Shown: positions 46,968-56,249 of the stretch, in pieces
Numbering within the stretch: position 1 is the first letter of the stretch
Layout of the letters: every line of letters starts with the position of its first letter
Program-made: the position numbers and the translations under genes
Source of the DNA: Tissierellia bacterium
Lineage (GTDB): Bacteria > Bacillota > Clostridia > Tissierellales > Peptoniphilaceae
Assembly (NCBI GenBank): GCA_030532305.1
Contig: JAUNLJ010000007.1
Span: 1 to 64,000 of the forward strand
Reading direction: 5' to 3'
DNA: 64,000 nt
The notes under the pieces: generated by a model
The model's database searches: none
What the model saw: the letters and a program-made list of their open reading frames with translations, nothing else
Told to the model about the DNA's origin: nothing

Positions 46968-48215
46968 ATGAAGAAGTTGGCCCTAGTAGGGGGACGTTTG
47001 ATTGACGGCCGGGGTAAGGCCCCAGTGGAGGATGCCCTCCTCTTAATTGAGGGAAAGAAGATTAGATATGCCGGTCCCAGGAGGGATTTTTCCGGGGACT
47101 ACCAGGTCTTTAACCTGGAAGGCAAGACCCTGATGCCGGGAATTATAGATACCCACCTCCATTTTTCAGGCAACCTGACGGACGATGACCGGGACTGGGT
47201 TTTGGAAGACCCCATCCAAAAAACCGTGGTGGCCGTCCAGCAGGCCCACGAGTGTTTGGAGTCGGGCCTAACCACCGTGGGGGAGATCTCCTATTCTGGC
47301 CTTCATATTCGCAATATGGTGGAGGCCGGGGTCATGGAGGGCCCCCGGATTGTGGGGACGGGGCGAGGGTTTTGCCGGACTTCTGGCCACGGGGATTCCC
47401 ACGGCCTTCCCCTGGCCTACAACCAGGCCTCCCACCCCTGGGCCGAACGGGTGGACGGCCCCTGGGACCTGCGCAAGGCCGTCCGCCGGCGGCTTCGGGA
47501 AAATCCCGATGCCATTAAGATCTGGGCCACGGGAGGTGGCATTTGGCGGTGGGACCAAAAGCTAGACCTCCACTACACCCTGGAGGAGATCCAGGCCGTG
47601 GTGGAGGAGTGCCAGATGGTGGGGATTCCCGTCTGGAGCCATGCCGAAGGCTATGAGGGGGCCTTAAATTCAGCCAAGGCCGGGGTCCACCTGATTATCC
47701 ATGGGCAAACCCTAAATGAGGAGTGCCTGGAGCTTATGGCCCAAAAGGGGATCTACTTCTGCCCCACCATCCAGTTCTTAGAGGAGTGGTTTAAGACCTA
47801 CCAGCCCCCCTACCAGCCAGAAATCCATGACCTCTATGAGGGGGACAGTGTAGAAGAAAAGGAACTAAACCGGGTCTACGACAACCTCCGCCAGGCAGCA
47901 GCCAAGGGAATTGGCCTGACCATTGGGTCAGACTCCTTCTGCTCCAGCTTGACCCCCTATGGGGACACGGCCCTGGGCGAGATGGTGGCCTTTGTGGAAA
48001 AGGCAGGCCTCCCTATTATGGACACCCTGGTGGCCGCCACCAAGACTGGGGCAGACATGCTGGGGGTGGGGGACATAACTGGGACCCTGGAGGCTGGCAA
48101 GTTTGCTGATATCCTGGTCCTTTCAGCCAACCCCCTAGATAATATTCGGAACCTATCTAAGGAAAACATGGACATGATTATAAAAGAAGGTAAGCTGATA
48201 AGGTCTAGGCTCTAG
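46968..48215 (+). CDS. amidohydrolase family protein
   Basis: 415 residues from ATG 46968 (agggggaag upstream); a TTG at 46947 extends the frame but has no such site. Metal ligands are visible: DTHLHFSG (HxH), IKIWATGGG lysine region, PVWSHAEG, LIIHGQ and TIGSDSF (catalytic Asp). The closest type is the imidazolonepropionase/prolidase-like group of small-substrate amidohydrolases. Cytoplasmic. The real substrate is unknown. Its TAG stop is in frame with the next gene. Confidence 0.82.
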   Translation: MKKLALVGGRLIDGRGKAPVEDALLLIEGKKIRYAGPRRDFSGDYQVFNLEGKTLMPGIIDTHLHFSGNLTDDDRDWVLEDPIQKTVVAVQQAHECLESGLTTVGEISYSGLHIRNMVEAGVMEGPRIVGTGRGFCRTSGHGDSHGLPLAYNQASHPWAERVDGPWDLRKAVRRRLRENPDAIKIWATGGGIWRWDQKLDLHYTLEEIQAVVEECQMVGIPVWSHAEGYEGALNSAKAGVHLIIHGQTLNEECLELMAQKGIYFCPTIQFLEEWFKTYQPPYQPEIHDLYEGDSVEEKELNRVYDNLRQAAAKGIGLTIGSDSFCSSLTPYGDTALGEMVAFVEKAGLPIMDTLVAATKTGADMLGVGDITGTLEAGKFADILVLSANPLDNIRNLSKENMDMIIKEGKLIRSRL

Positions 48216-48251
48216 GAAGGCCTAGGCAAAAGAGAAGGGAGAGGTGGCCTT

Positions 48252-49100
48252 ATCCAACCTGTAGACAAGTTAGAGCGTTCGCTTATTACCAAGTTTAGAA
48301 AATACCTGTGGCGACCCTTTTCCAAGGCCGTCCGGGAATACCAGCTTATAGACGAAGGAGACCGGATTGCCGTGGCCATTAGTGGGGGCAAGGACAGCCT
48401 GGTCTTGGCCAAGCTCCTCCAGGAAATCTGCCGCCATGGCCACAAGGATTTTGACCTGGAATTTATCTGTATGGACCCAGGCTACCTGCCCCCGGTGAGG
48501 GCCAAGGTTAAGGCCAATGCTAGGCAGCTAGGGATCCCCCTCCAGGTCTTTGACTACCCGGCCTTTTCTGTGGCCGACAAGATGGGTGGGGCCAAGCCCT
48601 GCTTTATCTGTGCCCGGGTCCGCCGGGGGGCCCTCTATAGTCAGGCCCAAAAGCTGGGCTGCAACAAGCTGGCCCTGGGCCACCACTTTGACGATGTCAT
48701 AGAAACGGTCCTTATGAACGTCCTCTTTGCAGGCCAGTACAAGACCATGATGCCCAAGATCCATGCCACAAATTTTCCCGGCATGGAGCTAATCCGGCCC
48801 CTGGTCTATGTCCGGGAGGAGTCCATTATCCGCTGGCGGGACTATGTGGGCCTAGACCCCATTGACTGCGCCTGTGGGGTTAGCCAGAAAAAGGAGGATG
48901 GGTCCATGCGGGCAGTCACCAAAAAGCTCATAGGGGACCTGGAGGCCACCTACCCTGGCGTGGTCCACTCCATCTACCGGTCCGCAGAGAATGTGGAGCT
49001 GGGGGCCGTCCTATCCTGGAAGGACCTGATGGGGGACCGTCACCACTTTGAAGATTACTATGAGGCCAGGGGCAAAGAGGGACCAGGGGTCCTCAAGTAG
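48252..49100 (+). CDS. TtcA-like tRNA thiolation / PP-loop ATPase
   Basis: About 282 residues if translation starts at ATC 48252. The PP-loop is AISGGKDSLVLAKLL, then KPCFICARVRRG with a CxxC, GHHFDDVIETVLMN, and CACG late in the protein; these are the cysteines expected for a TtcA-type iron-sulfur site. The conserved N-terminus (DKLERSLITKFRKYLWRPFSKAV) is encoded upstream of the first ordinary start codon (GTG 48372), which sits inside the PP-loop and would remove it. No ATG, GTG or TTG occurs in frame between the preceding TAG (48213) and there. AGGGAGAGG (48236-48244) is well spaced for ATC. Confidence 0.75.
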   Translation: MQPVDKLERSLITKFRKYLWRPFSKAVREYQLIDEGDRIAVAISGGKDSLVLAKLLQEICRHGHKDFDLEFICMDPGYLPPVRAKVKANARQLGIPLQVFDYPAFSVADKMGGAKPCFICARVRRGALYSQAQKLGCNKLALGHHFDDVIETVLMNVLFAGQYKTMMPKIHATNFPGMELIRPLVYVREESIIRWRDYVGLDPIDCACGVSQKKEDGSMRAVTKKLIGDLEATYPGVVHSIYRSAENVELGAVLSWKDLMGDRHHFEDYYEARGKEGPGVLK

Positions 49101-49133
49101 CCATTAAAAGTAGGTTAAAAAAGCCTCTTTGAC

Positions 49134-49162
49134 TTGATAAAGAAGGGGCGTTGAGATACAAT
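49134..49162 (+). promoter_or_regulatory. promoter of the flavodiiron gene
   Basis: TTGATA (49134-49139), 17-base spacer, TACAAT (49157-49162). Confidence 0.65.
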
Positions 49163-49213
49163 AGACGTAGACTATGTTTAAGAAATATCATAGACAAGAG
49201 GAGGCCGTTTAGA

Positions 49214-50428
49214 ATGGTAAACACACGTATCGTAAACACTCGTTCCGTAAAAATTACAGACCACTTGCAGTACATTGGTGTCAACGATAGGGACACCCAT
49301 TTATTTGAGAGCATGTGGCCTCTACCAGATGGGATCAGCTACAACTCCTATCTGTTAGATGGAGGAACAAAGACCTGCTTGCTTGACTGCGTCAACATTG
49401 ATTCTGTCAACGAGTTTAAGGGAAAGCTTGACGAGGTCCTTCAGGGTAGACCCCTGGACTATATTATTGTCAACCACATGGAGCCCGACCACACGTCTAG
49501 TATCCGGACCATTGTGGACCTATATCCCTCTGTTGAGATCGTGACCAATAAACGGGCTGTCCCCTTCCTAAAAAACTACTACAAGATAGAAAATAATATT
49601 ATCCTTGTAGATGAAGGAGACACTTTCCAAGTTGGAGAACGGAGCCTCACCTTCTACACCACACCCATGGTTCACTGGCCTGAATCTATGGTTTGTTTTG
49701 AAGAAGAAACAGGCATCCTGTTCAGTCAAGATATTTTCGGGGGATTTGGGACCCTAGATGGCGGCATCTTTGATGACCAGATTAAATGGGAATTCTACGA
49801 AGATGAAACAGTCCGCTATTTTACAAATATAGTCGGTAAGTATGCCAACCAAGCCAAACGGGCTTTAAAGAAGCTAGGTGGCCTAGACATTAAGATGATC
49901 TGTCCAGACCATGGGGTGGTTTGGAGGGAAGACCCCAAAAAGGTCATCCAGCTCTATTCTGACTTAGCTGAACAAAAGACCAAAGACGGCGTACTCATTA
50001 TCTATGGTTCTATGTATGGGAATACAGAGATGATGGCAGAAGCCATTGGCCGGGCCCTATCCGCCCAGGGTGTCAAGGATATTCGTATCCGGGATATTTC
50101 CAAGACCCACCTATCCTATCTCATTGCAGAGACATGGAACTATAAGGGAATCATTCTAGGTTGTCCAACCTATAATGTTAAACTCTTCCCCCCCATGCAA
50201 ACCCTGATCAATGTCTTGAAGGGACAAAAAATGAAGAACCACATCTTTGGTAGCTTCTCCAACTATTCTTGGGGAGGCGGGGCCGAAGAAGAATTTGCCA
50301 AGTTTGCCCAAGAAAGCGGCTGGGAAATTCTTGAAACCACCCCCAAGTCCAACGGTCTACCCGACCAAGAAGACCTGGAAGCCTGTGGTCAATTGGCCCA
50401 AGAAATGGTTCAAGCATTAAGTAAGTAA
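49214..50428 (+). CDS. FprA-family flavodiiron protein
   Basis: 404 residues from ATG 49214 (aagaggagg upstream). The N-terminal beta-lactamase-like domain holds the di-iron ligands: HMEPDH (His88, Glu90, Asp92), MVHWPESM, FSQDIFGGFG and CPDHGVVW. The C-terminal flavodoxin domain has YGSMYGNTEMMAEAI and SNYSWGGGAEEE. These enzymes reduce O2 to water, or NO, in anaerobes. Codon use looks like that of a highly expressed gene (less GGCC-rich than neighbours). Confidence 0.95.
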   Translation: MVNTRIVNTRSVKITDHLQYIGVNDRDTHLFESMWPLPDGISYNSYLLDGGTKTCLLDCVNIDSVNEFKGKLDEVLQGRPLDYIIVNHMEPDHTSSIRTIVDLYPSVEIVTNKRAVPFLKNYYKIENNIILVDEGDTFQVGERSLTFYTTPMVHWPESMVCFEEETGILFSQDIFGGFGTLDGGIFDDQIKWEFYEDETVRYFTNIVGKYANQAKRALKKLGGLDIKMICPDHGVVWREDPKKVIQLYSDLAEQKTKDGVLIIYGSMYGNTEMMAEAIGRALSAQGVKDIRIRDISKTHLSYLIAETWNYKGIILGCPTYNVKLFPPMQTLINVLKGQKMKNHIFGSFSNYSWGGGAEEEFAKFAQESGWEILETTPKSNGLPDQEDLEACGQLAQEMVQALSK

Positions 50429-50465
50429 AGCGTTATTGAAATAGTATCTAAACACGGAGGTATTC

Positions 50466-51155
50466 ATGCATAAACTAATTAAACCCAGTGAATTACTGGA
50501 CCTAGTCAACGATGGCGATACCATCATGGTAGGTGGCTTCCTAAACGTAGGTGGCCCCAACAAGATCATCATGTACTTGCTAGAAAACAAGGACCTTAAG
50601 GACTTAACTATCATTGCCAACGACACAGGGATGGAACAAAAACCTGGTATTTCTCAAATTGTTATCCGGAAGTGTGCAGGCAAGGTTGTGGCCTCTCACA
50701 TTGGAACTTGCCGGGAAACAGGCCGTCAAATGAGCGCTGGCGAACTTGACGTAGAACTTGTACCCCAAGGAACCCTTACTGAAAGAATTCGTGCCGCAGG
50801 CTATGGTCTAGGTGGTGTTTTAACTCCCACTGGTGTAGGTATCGAAGAAATTGAAGCAGGAAAACAAAAATTTGAATTTGATGGTAAGACCTACCTCTAT
50901 GAAGCTCCTCTTAAGGCTGACGTGGCCCTTCTTAATGCCCACACTGTGGACATGATGGGTAACATGCGTTTCAAGGGATCTTCTAGGGTCCACAGTACTG
51001 CCATGGCCTTTGCCGCAGACAAGGTTATTGTTGAAGCGGACAACCTCTTAACAGACTCTTATGTGGGACCAGACAGTGTTCATATTCCAGGTCTACTCAT
51101 TACCCATATTATAGATGGTAGCAAACTTGATGAAAACGGAAAGGAAATTGACTAA
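50466..51155 (+). CDS. CoA-transferase subunit alpha (acetate/butyrate-acetoacetate type)
   Basis: 229 residues. It has the family N-terminus DLVNDGDTIMVGGFLNVGGPNKIIMYLL and the conserved VELVPQGTLTERIRAAGYGLGG and TYLYEAPLKADVALLNAH. It moves CoA between short-chain acids together with the next gene; the exact acids are uncertain. Start after acggagg. The stop overlaps the beta start (TAATG). Confidence 0.9.
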   Translation: MHKLIKPSELLDLVNDGDTIMVGGFLNVGGPNKIIMYLLENKDLKDLTIIANDTGMEQKPGISQIVIRKCAGKVVASHIGTCRETGRQMSAGELDVELVPQGTLTERIRAAGYGLGGVLTPTGVGIEEIEAGKQKFEFDGKTYLYEAPLKADVALLNAHTVDMMGNMRFKGSSRVHSTAMAFAADKVIVEADNLLTDSYVGPDSVHIPGLLITHIIDGSKLDENGKEID

Positions 51156-51808
51156 TGGTGCTAGATAAAAAAGCAAGAAAACAATATATTGCAAAACGTG
51201 TAGCTCAAGAGCTTCATGACGGAGACGTGGTCAACCTAGGTATTGGTCTACCCACCATGGTAGCCGACTATGTGCCTGAAGATATTCAAGTGGTCCTTCA
51301 TGCTGAGTTAGGTTATGCAGGGGCTGGTCCTGCACCTAAGGAAGGCGAAGAAGATCCCTATATCATTGACTCTGGTGGAACACCTGCCACCATCCAACCC
51401 TATGGTTGCTTCTTTGACTCTCCAACTAGCTTCGGCCTTATCCGTGGAGGCCATGTGAACATCACCGTTCTAGGGGCCCTTCAAGTGGCTGCCAACGGGG
51501 ACATTGCCAACTACATGATTCCTGGTAAATTAGTTCCAGGCATGGGTGGAGCCATGGACCTAGTAGAAGGGGCTGAAAAAGTAATTGTTGCCATGGACCA
51601 CACCAACAAGGGCAACCCCAAAATCTTTGAAGAATGTAGCCTACCCCTTACTGGTAAGGGCTGTGTAGACATGATCGTCACTGAAATGGGCGTTATGGAA
51701 GTCACTGAAGAAGGTCTTGTTTTAACAGAACTTGCTGAAGGCGTAAGCTTTGATGACATCCAAGCTGCCACTGCAGCTAAGCTTATTAAGGGACCTGGCA
51801 TCGAATAA
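51155..51808 (+). CDS. CoA-transferase subunit beta (acetate/butyrate-acetoacetate type)
   Basis: 217 residues. VVNLGIGLPTMVADYV and GGHVNITVLGALQVAANGDIANYMIPGK are typical. The catalytic glutamate is expected at Glu51, in LHAELGYAGAGP; the usual SENG context is AELG here. With the alpha subunit it forms the enzyme used in butyrate or amino-acid fermentation. The strong codon bias suggests high expression. Confidence 0.9.
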   Translation: MVLDKKARKQYIAKRVAQELHDGDVVNLGIGLPTMVADYVPEDIQVVLHAELGYAGAGPAPKEGEEDPYIIDSGGTPATIQPYGCFFDSPTSFGLIRGGHVNITVLGALQVAANGDIANYMIPGKLVPGMGGAMDLVEGAEKVIVAMDHTNKGNPKIFEECSLPLTGKGCVDMIVTEMGVMEVTEEGLVLTELAEGVSFDDIQAATAAKLIKGPGIE

Positions 51809-51834
51809 GATCCAGCCCTATAAAAGAGCCAATA

Positions 51835-51880
51835 AAAGAACCGGCACCAGGTTTAGCCTGGGGCCGGTTCTTTGCTTTTT
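51835..51880. terminator. bidirectional terminator
   Basis: AAAGAACCGGC-A-CCAGG (51835-51851) pairs with 51857-51873 around TTTAG, one mismatch, then TTTGCTTTTT. It ends the CoA-transferase transcript and the convergent exporter operon. Confidence 0.88.
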
Positions 51881-51905
51881 AGGGTCTGGAGACCCAGGCC
51901 AGGGG

Positions 51906-52655
51906 CTAGATGGCTAGGGTCTGGATTTTTTCCAGGAGCCGGACCTCTTTTTCCTCCTCCTCAAGGCCTAAAAGACCCACCTGGTCCACCAGGCTCCCGT
52001 CCTTGATAAAGACCACCCGGTGGGCACTTTTAGCCACCTGGGGGTCATGGGTTACCAGGAGGATGCTGGTCCCGGTCTTATTAATCTGCCTTAAAAGGCC
52101 GATGATTTCCTGGCTGGTCTTGGTATTTAAGGCCCCGGTGGGCTCGTCTCCAAAGAGGACCTGGGGCTGGTTGATAAGGGCCCGGCAAAGGCTGGCCCTT
52201 TGGAGCTGGCCACCGGAGACCTGGCTGGGGCTCCTTTTTTCTAGGCCGGAGATGCCCACGGTGGCCATGAGCTCTTTGGCCTGGGCCAGGACCTCCTCCT
52301 TTTTTCTTTGGGGGTCTTTCATGGCGGGCAGGCAGATGTTGTCTAGGATATTTAGGGACCTTAAAAAGCTAGGGTCTTGGAAGATAAAGCCCATGTCCCT
52401 TAGGCGGAGGTCGGCCAGGTCCCCCTCTTCTAAGGCCCTAAGGTCCCTCCCCTTAAAGAAGACCTGGCCGCTGGTGATGGTGTCCAGGCCACTGAGGGCA
52501 TAGAGGAGGGTGGACTTGCCTGAGCCGGAGGGGCCCATAATGGCTAGAAATTCTCCGGCCTCCAGGTCCAGGTTAATATTTTTTAAGATGTGGAGGGTCT
52601 GGCCCTCCTGGTCTAGGGACTTAGATATATTTTTTCCAACGAGTATTTTTTCCAT
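51906..52655 (-). CDS. ABC transporter ATPase, MacB/BceA-like
   Basis: 249 residues. Walker A GPSGSGKST, signature VSGGQLQRASLCRAL, Walker B VLFGDEPTGALN and H-loop LVTHD are intact. It follows its permease after 2 bases and is the last gene of a TetR-controlled operon. Confidence 0.92.
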   Translation of the reverse strand: MEKILVGKNISKSLDQEGQTLHILKNINLDLEAGEFLAIMGPSGSGKSTLLYALSGLDTITSGQVFFKGRDLRALEEGDLADLRLRDMGFIFQDPSFLRSLNILDNICLPAMKDPQRKKEEVLAQAKELMATVGISGLEKRSPSQVSGGQLQRASLCRALINQPQVLFGDEPTGALNTKTSQEIIGLLRQINKTGTSILLVTHDPQVAKSAHRVVFIKDGSLVDQVGLLGLEEEEKEVRLLEKIQTLAI

Positions 52656-52657
52656 GG

Positions 52658-54961
52658 CTAGGACTCCTTAATATGGTCTCTTATATTGGTCTGGGCCAGT
52701 TTTACCCGGGCCAGTTGGCTGGCTAGGAGGATGACGGCCACCAGGGTGGCTGGAATAAGAAGGTAGCTGGTCCAGGGGTTTATTAAAAAGGGGACGGCCT
52801 TGGCGCCAAAGCTGGCCAGGATGGCCTGGGCAAAGACCTGGCCCAGGCTATTGGCTAGGCCAATACCCAGGGGGAGGGCCAAAAATAGGACCAGGAGGAA
52901 ACGGTAGGCCAGCTGCCGGGCTAGGTCCCGGGGCCTAAAACCCAGGGCCTGTAAAATGGCCAGCTGGCTTCTTTCTTGGGCCAGGATGAGCTGGGTAAAA
53001 AGCAGGCTAATCAGGGTCAGAACCAAGAGGCTGGCCCCCATAAGCCCCAGGGACAAGCGGCCCAGGTCCCTAAGAAGGGGGCCTAGGGCCTGGTCCCTGT
53101 AGTCCTGGATACTGGTGATTTTTAGGCCAGGGAAGGCCGCCTTATACCGGGCCATAAGCTGGGGGCTTTCGGCCGGGTCCTTTAAGGCCAGGTAGGTGGT
53201 TAGCCGGGCCCCCTCTAGGTCCACAGGGAAAAGGGCCTTGGCGGTCTTGCCCCCGTTGGAGATATCGGAGTATTCTCCCACCAGGGTGAGGACCTGACCC
53301 GACTCTAGGACCAGCTTGTCCCCTAGACTAAGGCCCAGGTCCTCCATATAAAGAGAGCTTAGGGCAATCTGGTCTTCTTTTTGGGGGGCCTGGCCCTGGG
53401 CATAGTGGATGGGAAAGGCCCCATGGTCCCCAAAACTTGTCCGGAGGTAGGTTTTTTCTTGGTTGGGCAGGCTAAGGGGAACATCCTGGGTCCAGATGGG
53501 GGTCCATTTAGCCAGGGCCTCCTCTTGGTCCAGGGCCTCTTTAAGGGCCTGGGCCTGGGCCAGGAGGTCCCCCTCCAGGTCCAGCCTAAGGTCCATCTGG
53601 CCAATGCCCATACTGGTAATAAAGCTGGGGTCTTGGAAGGTGTGGTAGATATTTTGAGGCATAACCATGAGAAAGGAGGCCAGAAGGACCAGCAAAAATA
53701 AAGTGACCCCCTGTTTTTTTCGCCGGAAGAGGCTGGCCAGGGCCAGGGCCAGGTTGGGAAACTGGAAGCCCAGGGCCTGGATGGAAAGATTTTTTTTATC
53801 CCCCTTGGCCAAGACAGACTCCCCCTCCCTAAGGGCCTGGACAGGGCTAATTTCTTTGATTTGCCGGAGGATCCCATTCCCATAGGCCAAGAGCACCAGG
53901 AAAAGGAGGACCAGGCCTAAAAGAGACAAGAGGAGGGGAAAAAGGGGCTGGCTGGCCGTTCCCATATAGAGGTAGATATTTTCTAGGACCCGGTCCTGGA
54001 AGAGGAGGGCCAGTAAAAACCCTGGGACCAGGCCCAAAAGGCTTAGGAAGACAAGATAGGCCAGGTAGGTCTTTTTTATGTCCCCAGACCTAAAACCCAG
54101 GGCCTTTAAAAGACCCATCTCCCGGTAGTGATCTTCAAGCTTGGCCAGGAGGGTCAGCCGGATAGATAAAAAGCTGATCAGGAGGATCAAAAAGCTGGCC
54201 AAAAGGAGGAGGCCAATAAGAAAGCCGTCTGTGAGCCCGTTGATCATTCGGAACATGGGGTAGGTGATGGTGGGGCCATTTTTTTCCGGGACCTGGTCAT
54301 AGAAGTCCTTTTCAAACTGGGCCAGGGCCCCCCGGTCCTGGAGGAGAAACTCAATAAGGTATTCGGGAGAACCCAGGTCCTCTAGCCGGTGGAAGTCCTC
54401 CTGGTGGAGGAGGATCCGTTTGGACCCGGCTAGGCTGGCGTTCATTTGGGAGTCCCTAAAAAAACCCCCTAGGCGGAAGTCCTGGCCAAAAATTTCCACC
54501 GGGTCTCCAGGTCTTACCTGGCCCTCCTTGTAGAAGAAGAGGGGGAGGTAGACCTCTCCAGGCTTTGGTTGGATCGGCTGATTTTCTGTATCCAGAAGAA
54601 AGTCAAACTGCTCACTTTGGTAGACCAGGCCCAGGTCCTGGATACTGGTCTTAAGGCTCCTATCCCCAAGCAGGACCTGGTCCCCTGGAATATTTAGGTA
54701 GTCTAGGACCTGAAAGTCCTTTACATTGGGGTGGTCCTGGGCAAAGGCCTCTAGGCCCTCTAGGTCCAGGTCCCCCTTGTGCATCTGCAAAAAGTCGGGA
54801 GTTTTGGCCTTGGTCATAAGCCGGTCAATGGAAGAGCTGAGGTTACTGGCCAGGAGGATGGCAAGGGTAAAGAGGAGGGCACTTAGCATAATAAAAAGAA
54901 TGATGGACCCGTTGGGTAATTTATTTTTCTTAAAGTCATTCCAGAGAAGTTTAAAAGTCAT
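52658..54961 (-). CDS. FtsX-type ABC permease, two-module
   Basis: 767 residues. The first helix is followed by an extracellular domain, an FtsX module (LEDHYREMGLLKALGFRSGDIKKTY) with three helices, a second extracellular domain, and a final FtsX module (ERSQLAILQALGFRPRDLARQL). This is the layout of FtsX/MacB-like exporters with two large outside domains. It overlaps the upstream MFS gene by 11 bases. Substrate unknown; drugs, peptides or lipids are possible. Confidence 0.88.
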   Translation of the reverse strand: MTFKLLWNDFKKNKLPNGSIILFIMLSALLFTLAILLASNLSSSIDRLMTKAKTPDFLQMHKGDLDLEGLEAFAQDHPNVKDFQVLDYLNIPGDQVLLGDRSLKTSIQDLGLVYQSEQFDFLLDTENQPIQPKPGEVYLPLFFYKEGQVRPGDPVEIFGQDFRLGGFFRDSQMNASLAGSKRILLHQEDFHRLEDLGSPEYLIEFLLQDRGALAQFEKDFYDQVPEKNGPTITYPMFRMINGLTDGFLIGLLLLASFLILLISFLSIRLTLLAKLEDHYREMGLLKALGFRSGDIKKTYLAYLVFLSLLGLVPGFLLALLFQDRVLENIYLYMGTASQPLFPLLLSLLGLVLLFLVLLAYGNGILRQIKEISPVQALREGESVLAKGDKKNLSIQALGFQFPNLALALASLFRRKKQGVTLFLLVLLASFLMVMPQNIYHTFQDPSFITSMGIGQMDLRLDLEGDLLAQAQALKEALDQEEALAKWTPIWTQDVPLSLPNQEKTYLRTSFGDHGAFPIHYAQGQAPQKEDQIALSSLYMEDLGLSLGDKLVLESGQVLTLVGEYSDISNGGKTAKALFPVDLEGARLTTYLALKDPAESPQLMARYKAAFPGLKITSIQDYRDQALGPLLRDLGRLSLGLMGASLLVLTLISLLFTQLILAQERSQLAILQALGFRPRDLARQLAYRFLLVLFLALPLGIGLANSLGQVFAQAILASFGAKAVPFLINPWTSYLLIPATLVAVILLASQLARVKLAQTNIRDHIKES

Positions 54962-56246
54962 GGCGGTCTCCTTCTTGGGTTAGTGCGTCAAGCTGTCTTA
55001 GGTCTTGGTTAAGCCAAAGGCCAAGCCCCATGGCCATAAGGCCGAGGGCCCCTAGGATAATAAGGAGGCCCATCCCCCGGCCGGGTCCCGTTCCCAGGAC
55101 TAGGCCCAGGGTCTCTGCCAGGGCCCCTTGGGTTTCTAGGGCCGGGCTAAAAACCTGGTCGGCTAAAAAACCGGCCAAGGGGTAGGCCAAGACATAGCCC
55201 ATTTGGGAGATCAGGCCCATAAAGGCCCAGATCCTCCCCTGGAAGTCCCCAGGGATATGGGCCCGGACCAGGTAGTCCATGGAGGCATTGGCCAAGGGAA
55301 GGCTGGCAAAAAACAAAAAGCCACTTAGGGTGATCCGGATAAAGGAGGGGTAAAAGCCATAACTGGCCATGGCCAGGCCGGCCACCAGGAGGCTGGCACT
55401 TAGGCTGGCTAAAAAATTTTTCTTTAGGGGGACCAGGCCCAGGGCCAGGCCACCAAAGACCATGCCCAGGGCAGACAGGGACAGGCTAAGGCCCAGCTGG
55501 TCCTGGGTAAAAGCGCTTAAGATATAGGGGCCGGCCAGGGCTTGGAGGAGGCCTATAAAAAAGGTCAGGCCCCCTCCCGCTAGGGCCAAGCTATAGACCC
55601 CCTTGTTTTCCCTTAGGAGGGCCCAGCCCGTGGCCAGGTCCTTGACAAAGACCCCTTCCCTTGAGGGGGTCTGGTTTTTTAGGCTCTTTCGAACGGCAAA
55701 GGTCAGGCTAAGGGTCACAAAGAGGCTGGCAATATCCAGACCCAAGAGGACCTCCAGGTCATAGTGCTTGAGGAGGAGGCCCCCTAAAAGGGGGGAGAGG
55801 AGAAACTTGGCAGAGGAGGCCAATTGGACCAGGCCACTGGCCTTGGTGTAGTCCTCCTTATCAAGAAGGTCCGTGACACTGGCCCGGTAGGCCGGCTCCA
55901 TTAAAGAAGAAAAAAGAGAGCTAATAAAAACCCCTATATAGATATGGGCCAGGGTAAGCTGGCCATAGACCTTGACCAGGAGGATAAAGAGGATGCCCAA
56001 ACCAGACAGGCCGTCTCCTAAAATCATCAAGAGCCGGCGGTCGTAAGTATCGGCTAAGACCCCCGAGGGGACTAAAAGAAGGAGGCTGGGTAAAAAGCCC
56101 AGGAGGAGGACCAGAGACGAATCCAGGGCCGACTGGGCCAGGCTAAAGGCGTAGACCCCCAGGCCAAAGGTACTCAGGCCGCTGCCTAGGGAGGCCAGGA
56201 CCTGGCCCAGCCAAAGAAGGATAAAGGGACGAAAATCTTTTTTCAT
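54951..56246 (-). CDS. MFS exporter, MefA-like
   Basis: 431 residues, about twelve membrane helices. SGVLADTYDRRLLMILGDGLSG between helices 2 and 3 matches the MFS loop motif. The N-terminus FILLWLGQVLASLGSGLSTFGLGVYAF is like that of macrolide-efflux MefA proteins. It is the second gene of the TetR operon, 3 bases after the regulator. Confidence 0.88.
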   Translation of the reverse strand: MKKDFRPFILLWLGQVLASLGSGLSTFGLGVYAFSLAQSALDSSLVLLLGFLPSLLLLVPSGVLADTYDRRLLMILGDGLSGLGILFILLVKVYGQLTLAHIYIGVFISSLFSSLMEPAYRASVTDLLDKEDYTKASGLVQLASSAKFLLSPLLGGLLLKHYDLEVLLGLDIASLFVTLSLTFAVRKSLKNQTPSREGVFVKDLATGWALLRENKGVYSLALAGGGLTFFIGLLQALAGPYILSAFTQDQLGLSLSLSALGMVFGGLALGLVPLKKNFLASLSASLLVAGLAMASYGFYPSFIRITLSGFLFFASLPLANASMDYLVRAHIPGDFQGRIWAFMGLISQMGYVLAYPLAGFLADQVFSPALETQGALAETLGLVLGTGPGRGMGLLIILGALGLMAMGLGLWLNQDLRQLDALTQEGDRHDF

Positions 56247-56249
56247 GGT

